Notes: a model not told the origin generated them from the sequence alone. 64,000 nucleotides of DNA from Paenarthrobacter sp. PH39-S1 (GCF_030063245.1 NZ_JASISR010000011.1:65531-129530), one strand, 5' to 3'; shown: positions 46,872 through 56,364, numbered from the stretch's first letter. Program-made: numbers and translations.

Positions 46872-48680
46872 ATGCCGCGGATCGAGGACTACGCGATCAT
46901 CGGCGACCTGCACACCGCGGCTCTGGTCGGGACCAACGGCTCCATCGACTGGCTGTGCCTGCCGCATTTCGACTCACCCGCCTGCTTTGCAGCACTGCTG
47001 GACGACGACGACGCCGGCCGCTGGCTGCTGGCGCCGGAAGAGGGCGGCGTGTGCACCAGCCGACGCTATCAACGCGGAACGCTGATTCTGGAATCGGAAT
47101 GGCGCACCAAGCACGGCCGGGTCCGCGTCACGGACTTTATGCCGCCGCGCGACGAGGTTGCCGACGTCGTCCGTATTGTTGAGGGGCTCAGCGGGACCGT
47201 GCGCATGCGCGGTGAACTGGTGCTGCGCTTTGACTACGGCCACATTGTGCCGTGGGTGCGCAAGCACGGGAAGGGGATCCGCGCCGTGGCGGGCCCGGAC
47301 GCCGTACTGCTGGCGACGCCGGTGGCTGTGAAGGGCGAGCACATGAGCTCGGTCAGCGAATTCACGGTGAAGGCGGGCGAAAAGGTGCCGTTCGTACTGA
47401 CCTGGCATCCCAGCCACCTGACACATCACCGGACCCGCACCGTCGATCCGGACAAGGCGCTGACCCAGACGCACGATTACTGGACGCAGTGGAGTGGGCG
47501 CAGCAAGGCCACCGGCCCGTACAAGGAGGCCGTGCAGCGGTCGTTGATCACGCTCAAGGCGCTGACCTATGTCCCGACCGGCGGCATCGTGGCCGCAGCC
47601 ACCACCTCCCTGCCGGAGCAGATCGGCGGCCCGCGGAACTGGGACTACCGCTACTGCTGGCTGCGCGATTCCACCCTGACGCTGCAGGCGCTGCTCGCCG
47701 CCGGCTATACGGATGAGGCGACGGCGTGGCGGGACTGGCTGCTGCGCTCGGTGGCCGGTGATCCGGCGGACCTGCAGATCATGTACGCCATTGACGGCCG
47801 GCGGCGCATTCCGGAGGCGGAGCTGGACTGGCTGCGCGGCTACGAAGGATCATCCCCGGTCCGCACGGGCAACGCCGCGGCGGATCAGCTCCAACTCGAT
47901 GTCTGGGGCGAGGTGCTGGATGGGCTATCGCTGACCCGTAATGCACTACTGAAGGCCAATGACGATTCCTGGGGTGTGCAGACGGCGCTGATGGAGCACC
48001 TCGAAGGGGCATGGGACCAGCCGGACAACGGGCTGTGGGAAATGCGCGGGCCGCGGCGGCACTTCACCCATTCGAAGGTGATGACCTGGGTAGCGGCGGA
48101 CCGGATGGTCAAGGCAATTCGAAAATTCCACCTGGCCGGGCCGGTAGACCGGTGGGAGGCGCTGCGGGACACCATTCACGCGGACGTCATGGCGAAGGGC
48201 TTCGATCCGGACCGCAACACCTTTGTCCAGTCCTACGGCAGCACCGAATTGGACGCCAGCCTGCTGCTGATACCGCGCGTGGGGTTCCTGCCGCCGGATG
48301 ATCCGCGTGTTATCGGCACCATTGACGCCATCCTGCAGGACCTCTCACAGGACGGTTTTGTGATGCGGTACCGACCGCAGAAGAGCGACGACGGCCTTCC
48401 GGGCGGGGAGGGCGTGTTCCTGGCCTGCTCCTTCTGGATGGTGGACGCGCAGCTCGGAGCCGGGCGGCGGCGGGAGGCCACCGAACTGTTCGAGCGGCTG
48501 CTGGCGCTGCGCAACGACGTCGGCCTGCTCAGCGAGGAATGGGACACGCAGGCCGGGCGCCAGCTTGGCAACACCCCGCAGGCGTTTAGCCATTTTGCGC
48601 TGGTGAACAGCGCCATGCAGCTCCATCATGGGAAAGCGCACCGCAGCGACGCTCCGGTTCCCGGCGCCCCTCGAAACTGA
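46872..48680 (+). CDS. Glycoside hydrolase family 15 protein (glucoamylase/trehalase type)
   Basis: A 602-residue GH15 enzyme. IEDYAIIGDLHTAALVGTNG and SIDWLCLPHFDSPACFAALL open the N-terminal beta domain; RNWDYRYCWLRDS (near 255) is the sugar-binding motif at the entry of the (alpha/alpha)6 barrel; SEEWD (near 554) contains a catalytic glutamate region. Actinobacterial members include trehalases, so trehalose is as likely as maltodextrin. Start 46872 follows GGGGACGG; the in-frame upstream stretch is only the repeat array. Confidence 0.9.
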   Translation: MPRIEDYAIIGDLHTAALVGTNGSIDWLCLPHFDSPACFAALLDDDDAGRWLLAPEEGGVCTSRRYQRGTLILESEWRTKHGRVRVTDFMPPRDEVADVVRIVEGLSGTVRMRGELVLRFDYGHIVPWVRKHGKGIRAVAGPDAVLLATPVAVKGEHMSSVSEFTVKAGEKVPFVLTWHPSHLTHHRTRTVDPDKALTQTHDYWTQWSGRSKATGPYKEAVQRSLITLKALTYVPTGGIVAAATTSLPEQIGGPRNWDYRYCWLRDSTLTLQALLAAGYTDEATAWRDWLLRSVAGDPADLQIMYAIDGRRRIPEAELDWLRGYEGSSPVRTGNAAADQLQLDVWGEVLDGLSLTRNALLKANDDSWGVQTALMEHLEGAWDQPDNGLWEMRGPRRHFTHSKVMTWVAADRMVKAIRKFHLAGPVDRWEALRDTIHADVMAKGFDPDRNTFVQSYGSTELDASLLLIPRVGFLPPDDPRVIGTIDAILQDLSQDGFVMRYRPQKSDDGLPGGEGVFLACSFWMVDAQLGAGRRREATELFERLLALRNDVGLLSEEWDTQAGRQLGNTPQAFSHFALVNSAMQLHHGKAHRSDAPVPGAPRN

Positions 48681-49016
48681 GGTGACCGTGGTGGGGCGCA
48701 ACCGGGGGAATTGACCCCATCGCGGGCGCCTAAGATGCTGGTTAACGTGGCCATGAGGACGAGCGGCGGCCACGAACGGTTATGGACATGCCTTTGCCTA
48801 TACGCGTGGCCGTTCCTGCTTCCGCAATGGACGATCTGGCTTCCTCAATGGGGATACGCTCCGGTTCACACTGCGCAGCCCGCCATGCCGTCTCCCTCGG
48901 GCAAGTCCATTCCGATGACCAGCCACTGTTTCTGCACAGGGGGTGGTATTGGGGTGGGGGTGCACTTTGTGTGGGTGGTCCGGGTTTTGTCGGTGTGTTC
49001 GCCTAGTGTTTTTTGT
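48681..49016. other. Intergenic region without recognised gene
   Basis: No frame shows recognisable similarity. Two imperfect copies of a GCTTCC(G/T)CAATGG motif occur at about 48818-48858, and a G/T-rich tract (48950-49015) precedes the HNH gene, whose start lacks a clear ribosome site. Confidence 0.5.
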
Positions 49017-50660
49017 ATGGGAACAGAAGGAGACGCGGGAGGCTTTCCCGGGGTGACGGACATCGCGGGGCTCCGAGGTGCGGTGGCCGTGCTGGCGTCT
49101 TTTACCGCGTCCTTCGCGGGGGCCGCGCCGCTGCTGGGCAGGGACGCTTTGCTGGAAGCGGCGGACCTGATCGAAGGCGCTTCCCGGCTGATCGAGGTGA
49201 ACCAGGTGACCGTGGCGCATGCGATCGATACGCAGAATCTCGCCGCGACGGGAGGTGTGGATACCCGCTTCGTCTGGGATGTCCCGGCCGGGGGTAAATC
49301 CCCGTACCGCCGGGTCCAGGACCTGCTGATCGAGCGGTTGCGGATCTCCCGCTCGGCCGCGAACCGGCGGGTCTTCCTGGGCCGGGACCTGCTGCCCTGC
49401 CGGTCCTCGGACGGGACGGTTACCGGGCCGGTGTATCCGCTGCTGGCCGGGGCCGCGGCCGACGGCGCCGTGTCGGGGGAAACCCTGAACCTGGCCGTGC
49501 GGGCCCTGAACACGGTGCGGGTCAAGGCCACCGCGGCGCAGCTGACCGGGATGGAAACGGTCCTCGCCGGTCGGGCCCTCACCACGGACCCGGACACCCT
49601 GGCCCGGGATGCCCGGGAGCGGGAACTGCAGATCGACCGGGACGCCGGGGAACCGACCGCGGAGGAACTCACGGAACGGCAGGGCGTCCACGACCACGGC
49701 ATGTACCGGGGACTGCACCATGTAGAGATCTTCGCGGCCCAGCCCCAATACGAGGTCCTGCAGACCGTGATGAACACCGGCACGAATCCGCGCACCTACT
49801 CCCTGGAGCAGCGCTCCTTGGATCAGCGGACCCGGCCGCAGAAACTCCTCGATGCCCTGACCGGGGCGTGCGGGATCGCGCTGCGCGCCGGGGAACTCCC
49901 CGAATCCGGGGGCAACCATGCGCAGGTCCTCGTGACCGTCGATTACCGGGAGTTGTTCGATAAGCTGGCGACCGGGCGCAGGGCCGGGGAGTTCATGTTC
50001 ACCGGCGCGGTGACGGCCGAGAACGTCCGGGAACTGGCCTGCAACGCGGACCTTATTCCCGTCGTTCTCGGCGCGGCCGGGGAGGTCCTGGATCAGGGCC
50101 GGTCCCGGCGGCTGCATACCAGGGCCCAGCGTCTGGCCCTGACCGCCCGGGACCGGGGCTGCAGCAGACCCGGATGCACGATGCCCGCGGCGTGGACCGA
50201 GTGCCACCATGTGAGGTTCTGGGACGAGCACCACGGACGCACCAGCGTCAACAACGGGGCGTTGGCGTGTACGTATGACCATCATCTGATTCATCAGGGA
50301 CGCTGGAAAATTCTGATGAAACACGGCCTCCCGTACTGGGTCGCGCCACAGGACCTCGACCCGTCCAGGACACCACGGCGGAACACGTACTTCAATCCAC
50401 CCCGCCCCGGCGCCCCCGAAACCCTCCCACCCCTGGACTCCAACACCAATACCGGCTGGGACCGGGACGCGGAGACCGACGCGGGGAACGACCGGGACGC
50501 GGAGATTGCGGCCGAGACCGCGAGGGAGACTGCCGGGGAAATTAATGCCGAACCCTCGGCCGAGACCGGCGCCGGATTGAGGGTGAGAGTGCCGCGGAGA
50601 ACGGCACTGGGGCCGGGATCCAGCGGCAGACGACACTCAGCGGTGACCGAGGCAGGTTGA
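49017..50660 (+). CDS. DUF222 domain HNH endonuclease family protein (13E12-type)
   Basis: A 547-residue protein. Residues about 20-330 form the helical DUF222 domain; the HNH domain lies at about 375-435 with DRGCSRPGCTMPAAWTECHH and NNGALACTYDHHLIHQGRW, giving the CxxC, HH and N-H residues of the motif. The C-terminal 90 residues are acidic and repetitive (WDRDAETDAGNDRDAEI). This family is multicopy in many actinobacteria (13E12 repeat family); function unknown, mobility suspected. Start taken as ATG 49017, without a good ribosome site. Confidence 0.85.
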   Translation: MGTEGDAGGFPGVTDIAGLRGAVAVLASFTASFAGAAPLLGRDALLEAADLIEGASRLIEVNQVTVAHAIDTQNLAATGGVDTRFVWDVPAGGKSPYRRVQDLLIERLRISRSAANRRVFLGRDLLPCRSSDGTVTGPVYPLLAGAAADGAVSGETLNLAVRALNTVRVKATAAQLTGMETVLAGRALTTDPDTLARDARERELQIDRDAGEPTAEELTERQGVHDHGMYRGLHHVEIFAAQPQYEVLQTVMNTGTNPRTYSLEQRSLDQRTRPQKLLDALTGACGIALRAGELPESGGNHAQVLVTVDYRELFDKLATGRRAGEFMFTGAVTAENVRELACNADLIPVVLGAAGEVLDQGRSRRLHTRAQRLALTARDRGCSRPGCTMPAAWTECHHVRFWDEHHGRTSVNNGALACTYDHHLIHQGRWKILMKHGLPYWVAPQDLDPSRTPRRNTYFNPPRPGAPETLPPLDSNTNTGWDRDAETDAGNDRDAEIAAETARETAGEINAEPSAETGAGLRVRVPRRTALGPGSSGRRHSAVTEAG

Positions 50661-51005
50661 ACAGACGCGCAAGCTGAACCATGCCGCAGACCAGAACCCC
50701 CACCGATAACCCCCGCGGACAGCAAGCCACGGCGGTCCCGACCAACATGGCCCGTCGGAACCGGGAGGAGCGTCTGCGGTCTGGACCGGTCCGGCCTGTC
50801 GGGAGCCAGAGGAGCGTCTGCGGTCTGGACGGGCTCGCCCTCTGGGCGAGGGGATCAGGCGTCTGCGGTAGGACCAAGGGCTGGGGATTACCGGCGCGGC
50901 GGACCGTTGATCCAGACAGCTCTCGGAGGCGCTGGCGCGAGCCGGGACTGGACCCTTGTAATATGCGGATGAGGCACGTCCAGCCCGGATTGTTGCCAGC
51001 GGCAG
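50661..51005. other. Intergenic region with a 22-base direct repeat
   Basis: A 22-base sequence beginning GAGGAGCGTCTGCGG is repeated exactly at 50765-50786 and 50809-50830 (period 44), with a partial third copy near 50856. No gene is supported. Confidence 0.6.
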
Positions 51006-51043
51006 GTGAACAGGTGTTCACTGGAAGGTGAATCAGCGTTCAC
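51006..51043. promoter_or_regulatory. Double TetR operator upstream of the MFS gene
   Basis: GTGAACAGGTGTTCAC (51006-51021, perfect dyad) and GTGAATCAGCGTTCAC (51028-51043) share GTGAA-6-TTCAC. Their centres are 22 bases, about two helical turns, apart, so two dimers would bind the same face. They end 24 bases before the MFS start. Confidence 0.85.
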
Positions 51044-51067
51044 CAGGTCCTTTCGAAAGGCTTGCCC

Positions 51068-53290
51068 TTGCCCTCGCACTCCGCGAAGACCACCACCCGC
51101 AGACCCACGGGTCTCATCGTCGCCATCCTCTGCCTTTCCGGGACCGTGGTGTCGCTGCAGCAGACCATGGTGATTCCGCTGCTGCCGGATTTCCCCAAAA
51201 TCCTGAACACCAGCCGGGACGATGTCTCCTGGCTGGTTACCGTAACGCTGCTGACCAGTGCGGTCGCCACGCCCATCGTGTCCCGGCTGGCGGACATGTT
51301 CGGCAAGCGCAGGATGATGCTCGTTGCCATGATCCTGATGGTGATCGGCTCCGTCATCGCGGCCCTGGGCGGCAATTTCGTCACGTTGGTGGTGGGCCGG
51401 GCTTTCCAGGGGTTCGCCGCTTCGCTGATCCCGGTGGGCATCAGCATTATGCGCGATGAGCTGCCCAAGGAGAAGGTGGCCTCGGCTGTCGCGCTGATGA
51501 GCGCGACGCTGGGCATCGGCAGCGCACTGGGCCTGCCGCTCTCGGGCATCATTTATGAGGCGTTGGGCTGGCAGGCCATTTTCTGGCTGTCGGCCGCGGT
51601 CGGCCTCGCGCTGATCGCTGCGGTGCTCGCGGTGGTGCCGGAATCCGAGCTGCGGACGCGCGGGAGGTTCGATTTCCTGGGTGCCGCGATGCTCTCCGTT
51701 GCCCTGACCACGCTGTTGCTGGCCATTTCGAAGGGCGGCAGCTGGGGCTGGAACAGCGAGCCGGTCATCCTGCTGTTCATCACCACCGCAGTGGTATTGG
51801 CCATCTGGTTCCCGTTCGAGCTACGGGTCAGCCAGCCGATGGTGGATCTGCGCACGTCCGCGCGTCGTCCGGTGCTGCTGACCAATATCGCCTCGATTCT
51901 GGTGGGATTTTCGATGTACGCGAATATGCTCTCCACCACGCAGCAGCTGCAGATGCCCAAAGTCTCCGGTTATGGCTTCGAGCTGAGCGTCGTCATCGCC
52001 GGGCTCTGCATGGTGCCGTCCGGATTGGCCATGGTGGCGCTAGCCCCAATTTCCGCGATGATCACCAAGCGGTTCGGTGCCAAGACCACGCTAATTGTCG
52101 GCGCGCTGGTTCTTGCTGTGGCCTACGTTGCCCGGGTTTTCCTGACCAGTGAGGTCTGGATGATCATCGTTGGCGCCATGGTGGTCAGTATGGGTACAGC
52201 AATTGCCTACGCTGCGATGCCGACGTTGATCATGCGCTCGGTGCCGATTACGGAAACCGCCTCGGCCAACGGTCTTAACTCGCTTTTGCGCGCGGTGGGA
52301 ACCTCGACGGCGTCTGCCACGGTGGCCGCAATCCTCACCTCGGTGGTCATGGACCATAGCGGGGTGTCGTTGCCGACGCTGGACGCATTCAAGTTCATCT
52401 TCTGGTTCGCCGCGGTCGCTGCTCTGCTCTCTGTAGGCGTAACGGTGTTCATTCCGAAATTCCTGGCGCCGCTGTCCAAAGCAACTGCTGACCGGGTCGC
52501 CGGTGCGGTGCCGGGCAAGGCCGCCGAGGGAGGCGCCTCTGCCGTTCCTGTAGGCGTCTTCCCGGCACGGGTGCCTGCCGCGGCCGCGTCCTCGGATCGG
52601 CCTGAGAAGACAGCCGTGCGCAGCAAGGCTCCGGCTATGGTCGGGGCTGTTAAGGCCCTGAATGAAACAGCCGACGACGGCGAGGTGGAGATTGTGGTCA
52701 GCGGCACGGTGGTCCGTGCCGACCGTCGGCCGATCCGCAACGCGGTGGTCAATGTTCTGAGCACAGCTGGTGAGCCGGTAGATTGGAGCCGGGCCAATAA
52801 CGAGGGCGTTTATTCTGTGGTGCTGCCCGGCCCGGGTCGTTATCTCGTGGTGTCCAGTGCGGACGGCTGGGCCCCGCATTCCCAGGTCCTGGAGTTCACG
52901 GATCCGGACAGCTGGCAGCAGATCAGTCTCGTGCAGCGGCTCACCCTCTCCGGAACGGTGGACCGAGCAGCCGGTTTAGAAGGTGAAGAGAGTCCGGATA
53001 GTGTTTACCATGCTGACAGTGCGAGCGGTGGGGGTGGCCTGCAGAACGAAGCCCTGGTGACGCTCACGAAACCGACAGGTGAGTTTGTGGCCTCCACGCA
53101 TACCAAGGACGGGCGGTATGAATTGCCTCTGCCAGCCACGGGACGATACATCCTGACTACCCTTGATCCGCAGGGACGTGCTGCCCAGGCCAGGCAGATC
53201 GTGGTCGCGAGCCAATCCGCCGTCGTCGACTTTGACGCTGCCGGCGGCAATATGGCACGGGCGTCCGACTCGGCGGCGGTAGCACCATGA
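51068..53290 (+). CDS. MFS (DHA2-type) exporter with C-terminal carboxypeptidase-regulatory-like domains
   Basis: About 740 residues. Residues 1-480 form a 14-segment drug:H+ antiporter-2 transporter (RLADMFGKRRMML loop, GFAASLIPVGISIMRDELP motif C-like). After a variable linker, from about 540, two beta-sandwich repeats follow: VSGTVVRADRRPIRNAVVNV ... GVYSVVLPGPGRYLV and LSGTVDRAAG ... GRYELPLPATGRYILT, typical of carboxypeptidase-regulatory-like domains. TTG at 51068 is preferred over 51062 because AAAGG is 7 bases upstream of it. It is coupled (ATGA) to its TetR repressor. Confidence 0.88.
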   Translation: MPSHSAKTTTRRPTGLIVAILCLSGTVVSLQQTMVIPLLPDFPKILNTSRDDVSWLVTVTLLTSAVATPIVSRLADMFGKRRMMLVAMILMVIGSVIAALGGNFVTLVVGRAFQGFAASLIPVGISIMRDELPKEKVASAVALMSATLGIGSALGLPLSGIIYEALGWQAIFWLSAAVGLALIAAVLAVVPESELRTRGRFDFLGAAMLSVALTTLLLAISKGGSWGWNSEPVILLFITTAVVLAIWFPFELRVSQPMVDLRTSARRPVLLTNIASILVGFSMYANMLSTTQQLQMPKVSGYGFELSVVIAGLCMVPSGLAMVALAPISAMITKRFGAKTTLIVGALVLAVAYVARVFLTSEVWMIIVGAMVVSMGTAIAYAAMPTLIMRSVPITETASANGLNSLLRAVGTSTASATVAAILTSVVMDHSGVSLPTLDAFKFIFWFAAVAALLSVGVTVFIPKFLAPLSKATADRVAGAVPGKAAEGGASAVPVGVFPARVPAAAASSDRPEKTAVRSKAPAMVGAVKALNETADDGEVEIVVSGTVVRADRRPIRNAVVNVLSTAGEPVDWSRANNEGVYSVVLPGPGRYLVVSSADGWAPHSQVLEFTDPDSWQQISLVQRLTLSGTVDRAAGLEGEESPDSVYHADSASGGGGLQNEALVTLTKPTGEFVASTHTKDGRYELPLPATGRYILTTLDPQGRAAQARQIVVASQSAVVDFDAAGGNMARASDSAAVAP

Positions 53291-53826
53291 CGGACAACGC
53301 CACGCGCACCGCCATAGTCGATGCCGGCCGTGAACTCTTTGGCGAGCGCGGTTACAACGCCGTGACCATCAAAGACGTTGCCGCCCGTGCGGGCTTTTCC
53401 CCCGCCATGATAATGAAGGTGATGGGCAGTAAGGCCGAGCTGTACACCGCTTCGGCTCCGTCGGCTCCTAATCTGGACGACGCGGGCAGCGATGAACCGG
53501 TGGGGCACCAGCTGGTGCGCCGGATTGTTGCCCGTCGGGACCGTGGAGAGGCCGAGCCGTGGGCCATGGTGCCGATTCTGATCCACGATGCGCCGGATCC
53601 GGACGTTGCTCGGACGACCTTCAGGTCCAGGTACGTCAGCAGGATTGCCGAGCGGATCGGCGACCGGTCACCGGATTTTCGGCGCGCGAAGCTGGTAGTC
53701 TGCGCGCTGCTTGGTCTGGGCGCGGGCGTACGGACTCTCAGCGTCCTGGCACCGGACGAGTCAGATAGCGAGGAACTGATCCGTCAGTACGGCGCCTTGG
53801 TGCAGAGCATTATCGACGGCGTGTAG
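53287..53826 (+). CDS. TetR/AcrR family regulator of the MFS operon
   Basis: A 179-residue regulator with helix-turn-helix VTIKDVAARAGFSPAMIMKVMGSKAELY and a short C-terminal TetR domain. The start overlaps the exporter stop by 4 bases. With the two operators before the exporter, a self-limiting efflux switch is inferred. Confidence 0.88.
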   Translation: MTDNATRTAIVDAGRELFGERGYNAVTIKDVAARAGFSPAMIMKVMGSKAELYTASAPSAPNLDDAGSDEPVGHQLVRRIVARRDRGEAEPWAMVPILIHDAPDPDVARTTFRSRYVSRIAERIGDRSPDFRRAKLVVCALLGLGAGVRTLSVLAPDESDSEELIRQYGALVQSIIDGV

Positions 53827-53836
53827 GCAAAATTTT

Positions 53837-53860
53837 AGGCGGGCGCCGCCGCGCCTGCCT
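53837..53860 (+). terminator. Terminator-like hairpin after the TetR gene
   Basis: AGGCGGGCGC pairs with GCGCCTGCCT (one G-U pair) around CGCC, 10 bases after the stop. No U-tract. Confidence 0.55.
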
Positions 53861-54110
53861 CAGGTGCCGCGGAGCGGCGGCATTTCCGCCACGGCCTGGT
53901 GTTCCGAACCGGCGGTGGCGATGGCCGCGTTCGAGGCCGCTCCGTAATCTTTGTGTCGAATTGGTCTCATTCTGCACGACCTGGCGTGTGGGGGTGTCCG
54001 CTCCCGAGGATCACGCGTAAGGTCCAAATCCTGCACCAAATTTTGCCGCCACGACATGTGGCCACGCCGCGGATGGCCGTCCACCCGCACGACGCTCTTG
54101 GGGAGCTTTT

Positions 54111-54398
54111 ATGGACCAGTATCTGACAGTCAACGACTTGCTCGTCTATTCCGGAACCCTACTGATTGCCGCAGCGATGTTCGCAATTATTGGCGTCGCG
54201 TTCCTTGGCTGCCTGCTGCTCGCATTGGCAGCGAGGGGGCTCCAGTGGGCCAGTCTGAAGCTGACCGACGCCGTGCTCCGGCAGTGGGCTGAGTGGCACC
54301 AGCATGGTGGGGGGACGGATCAGTCGGTGCAGGGAATCGCCGACCCACGGCCGACGACGGAGGCCGTGACGGTGCTCGACTCCGCCACCGGGCACTAG
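54111..54398 (+). CDS. Small single-span membrane protein
   Basis: A 95-residue protein with one long hydrophobic segment (SGTLLIAAAMFAIIGVAFLGC, then LLLALAARG) and a hydrophilic tail. GGGGAG lies upstream of the ATG. No family recognised. A strong hairpin follows. Confidence 0.55.
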   Translation: MDQYLTVNDLLVYSGTLLIAAAMFAIIGVAFLGCLLLALAARGLQWASLKLTDAVLRQWAEWHQHGGGTDQSVQGIADPRPTTEAVTVLDSATGH

Positions 54399-54423
54399 AC
54401 GGTACCTGCCCGGCCACGATTGC

Positions 54424-54456
54424 CGATGCTGGGACGGTAGGTCCGTCCCAGCATCG
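54424..54456. terminator. Bidirectional terminator, 14-base-pair stem
   Basis: CGATGCTGGGACGG and CCGTCCCAGCATCG pair perfectly around TAGGT between two convergent genes. Confidence 0.8.
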
Positions 54457-54469
54457 TCGCTCTTAGCAG

Positions 54470-54891
54470 CTAGTCGGTCTTGACGATGAATACATCGCAA
54501 GGCGCGTTGTGAGCCACGGTGTTGGCCACGCTTCCGAGGAGCCGGCCCATGCCCTGCATCCGCACGCTTCCGACAACAATCATCGACGCCCCGACCCGCT
54601 CGGCCTCCGAGATGAGGACCTCGTGCGGCTTACCCCGGACGGCCGCGTAGCTGATCTCCACGCTTGTTGTACCGAGTTGGTGACGACAAGCTGCGCCACC
54701 TTTTCCGCATCATCCGCGTCGGACACCACCCAGCGGTCACTGCCGATCTCAACAACTTCCGTCCTGTCGCCCTCATAGGCGGTCACCACCCGAAGGCTTG
54801 ACTCCAGGGCTGTGGCCAACCGCACCGCACCGCGTGCGGCCTTCATAGCCGTCTCGCTTCCATCGACTCCGACAACGATGATCCCCGCCAT
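54470..54891 (-). pseudogene. Universal stress protein (UspA family), frameshifted
   Basis: The N-terminal half (MAGIIVVGVDGSETAMKAARGA) and the C-terminal half (VEISYAAVRGKPHEVLISEA, ASMIVVGSVRMQGMGRLLGS, VANTVAHNAPCDVFIV) form one complete Usp with the ATP-binding G-2x-G-9x-G(S) motif, but lie in different frames. Inserting one base near 54672-54681 restores VTxLGTTSVEIS. A real mutation or a sequencing deletion would both fit. Confidence 0.8.
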
Positions 54892-55087
54892 TTTGCTGCT
54901 CCTTCGTTCGGCTGTGCAATCCCATAACACGTCCCTACATTAAGTCACATCTGAGAGTGCATCGTAGCCATGTGCTGTTATTGAAGGTGCGACGACAGAG
55001 CAGCCGCACCCAGCACAAGGGCGCCGAGGCAATCCCGACGTACGATTCTGACCAACGGAGGTCTACCCAGCAGATACCGCGCATGAG

Positions 55088-55840
55088 ATGAATGGTCCCG
55101 TTATGACGATTCTCCCCGAATTGGCCATCACCGGATCGATCGGGCATCTTGGTGGTCTTCTGGCCCGGCGGCTCGCCCGGCGGCCTTGGACGGGGTGAAG
55201 GTGCTTTTCATGGTCTCCGCGGCCGAGGCGCAGGATCGCCTGCAGCAGCATTATGCGTTCATCGACGCCGCCGCCGGGGCTGGAGTGGACCCACATTGTC
55301 TACACCTCCTTTTTCGGCGCGGCGCCGGAGGCCACGTTCACGCTGGCCCGCGATCATTGGGCCACGGAGGAATACATCAAGGTGTCCGGTATGGCGGACA
55401 CGCTGCTGCGGGATAACTTCTACCTGGACTTCCTGCCCGAGCTGACCGGGGACGACGGCGTAATCCGAGGACCGGCGGGCGACGGCAAGGTTGCGGCCGT
55501 GACCCGGTCGGACATTGCCCGGGTTGCCGCCGACGTTCTTCGCGCGCCGGCTGAGCACGCCGGTGCCACCTACGATCTCACCGGGCCGGAGGAACGCACG
55601 CTGGCGGAAGCGGCGGAGATCATCTCGCAGGAGACCGGCCGCCGCGTCACCTTCCACAACGAAACCACGGAGGAGGCGTAGGCCTCCCGTGCCGGCTACG
55701 GTGCGCCGCGGTGGCAGAAGGATGCGTGGGTCAGTACGTATTCGGCGATGGCTGCCGGGGAGCTGTCCGGGCTGACGACGGCGGTGCTGGACCTGACGGG
55801 GACGGCGCCGATGTCGCTGCGCGATTTCCTGCGGAGCTGA
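55088..55840 (+). pseudogene. NmrA-type NAD(P)-binding protein, multiply broken
   Basis: The start codes the Rossmann turn AITGSIGHLGGLLARRLARR, then about 35 codons seem deleted before DGVKVLFMVSAAEAQDRLQQ. A frameshift near 55265 leads into VEWTHIVYTSFFGAAPEATF and on to EEA, where an in-frame TAG at 55679 replaces an expected Tyr codon; the same frame continues ASRAGYGAPRWQKDAWVSTY to TGA at 55840. Homologues read EEAYASRAGYG from memory. Deletion, frameshift and nonsense together mark a true pseudogene. Confidence 0.8.
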
Positions 55841-55912
55841 TCCCTGCGGGACAAGCGACTCCCTCGCCGAGAACGGGTCTCCCCCGCGGCGGACCATCGA
55901 GGACGGGTCTCA

Positions 55913-55950
55913 CCCGTGAAGACGGTGCTGCCCGGCACCGTTTTCACGGG
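55913..55950. terminator. Very stable 16-base-pair hairpin
   Basis: CCCGTGAAGACGGTGC pairs with GCACCGTTTTCACGGG (one G-U pair) around a 6-base loop. It follows the NmrA pseudogene and could be its terminator. Confidence 0.65.
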
Positions 55951-56159
55951 GCCGCCCCGCTTTCGGCGAGCCAGCCCCGCGGGGCAGCGGATTTGGGCGG
56001 ACTATTCAGCCAGGGGACACGATGAATCAGGCGAATCCGACGGTGCCACGATCCGCGGCGTGGGCGCGGACGCGGACGTGGCCGCCGTTCCTATTCCCAG
56101 CCCGACGACGGTCCCCGCCAACCGAGCCGTGGTGCGTTGCAGCGTTCGAGGCGGAAGCC

Positions 56160-56295
56160 GAACGGAGCAGAATCAGCACCATCAGTGGAATCCAGTAGGC
56201 GCGGTCGCCGCCGGGCAGCAGCCGGGCCAGCGCGTCGGTCCCCGTAACGAGGACGGCCAGCCGGATGGCGTGCCGGGCGATCCCCGCAGACCGCG
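56160..56295 (-). pseudogene. Fragment of a FUSC family gene
   Basis: On the minus strand the frame reads AGIARHAIRLAVLVTGTDAL then ARLLPGGDRAYWIPLMVLIL, nearly the same as ARHAVRLAVLVTATDGLARL and LPGGDRGYWVSLMVLLLL in the intact FUSC gene (60478-62670). Only about 45 codons remain, with no start or stop of their own. It is a remnant of a second FUSC copy. Confidence 0.75.
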
Positions 56296-56364
56296 CGGGC
56301 GGTCGGGCCGGGATCCGGCAGATAAGCTGGGCGCACCATATCCACGCGCGCCGGGAGGACCCAG

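Larger units (their letters stand above)
55841..56364. other. Non-coding region with a gene fragment
   Basis: Between the pseudogene and rraA no intact gene is seen. ACGGGTCTC occurs twice (55873-55881 and 55903-55911). The strong hairpin and the FUSC fragment described separately lie here. Confidence 0.6.

Noticed and set aside
46677..46967. Minus-strand frame reading the hexanucleotide array as (KP)n
   Set aside because: It is only the reverse reading of the microsatellite with no start context and no conserved flanks.
48798..50636. Minus-strand 612-codon open frame opposite the DUF222 HNH gene
   Set aside because: No recognisable domain, Gly/Pro/Arg composition, and the plus strand codes a known family.
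50765..50830. CRISPR-like direct repeats
   Set aside because: Only two full copies of 22 bases with a 22-base gap, no further units and no cas genes.
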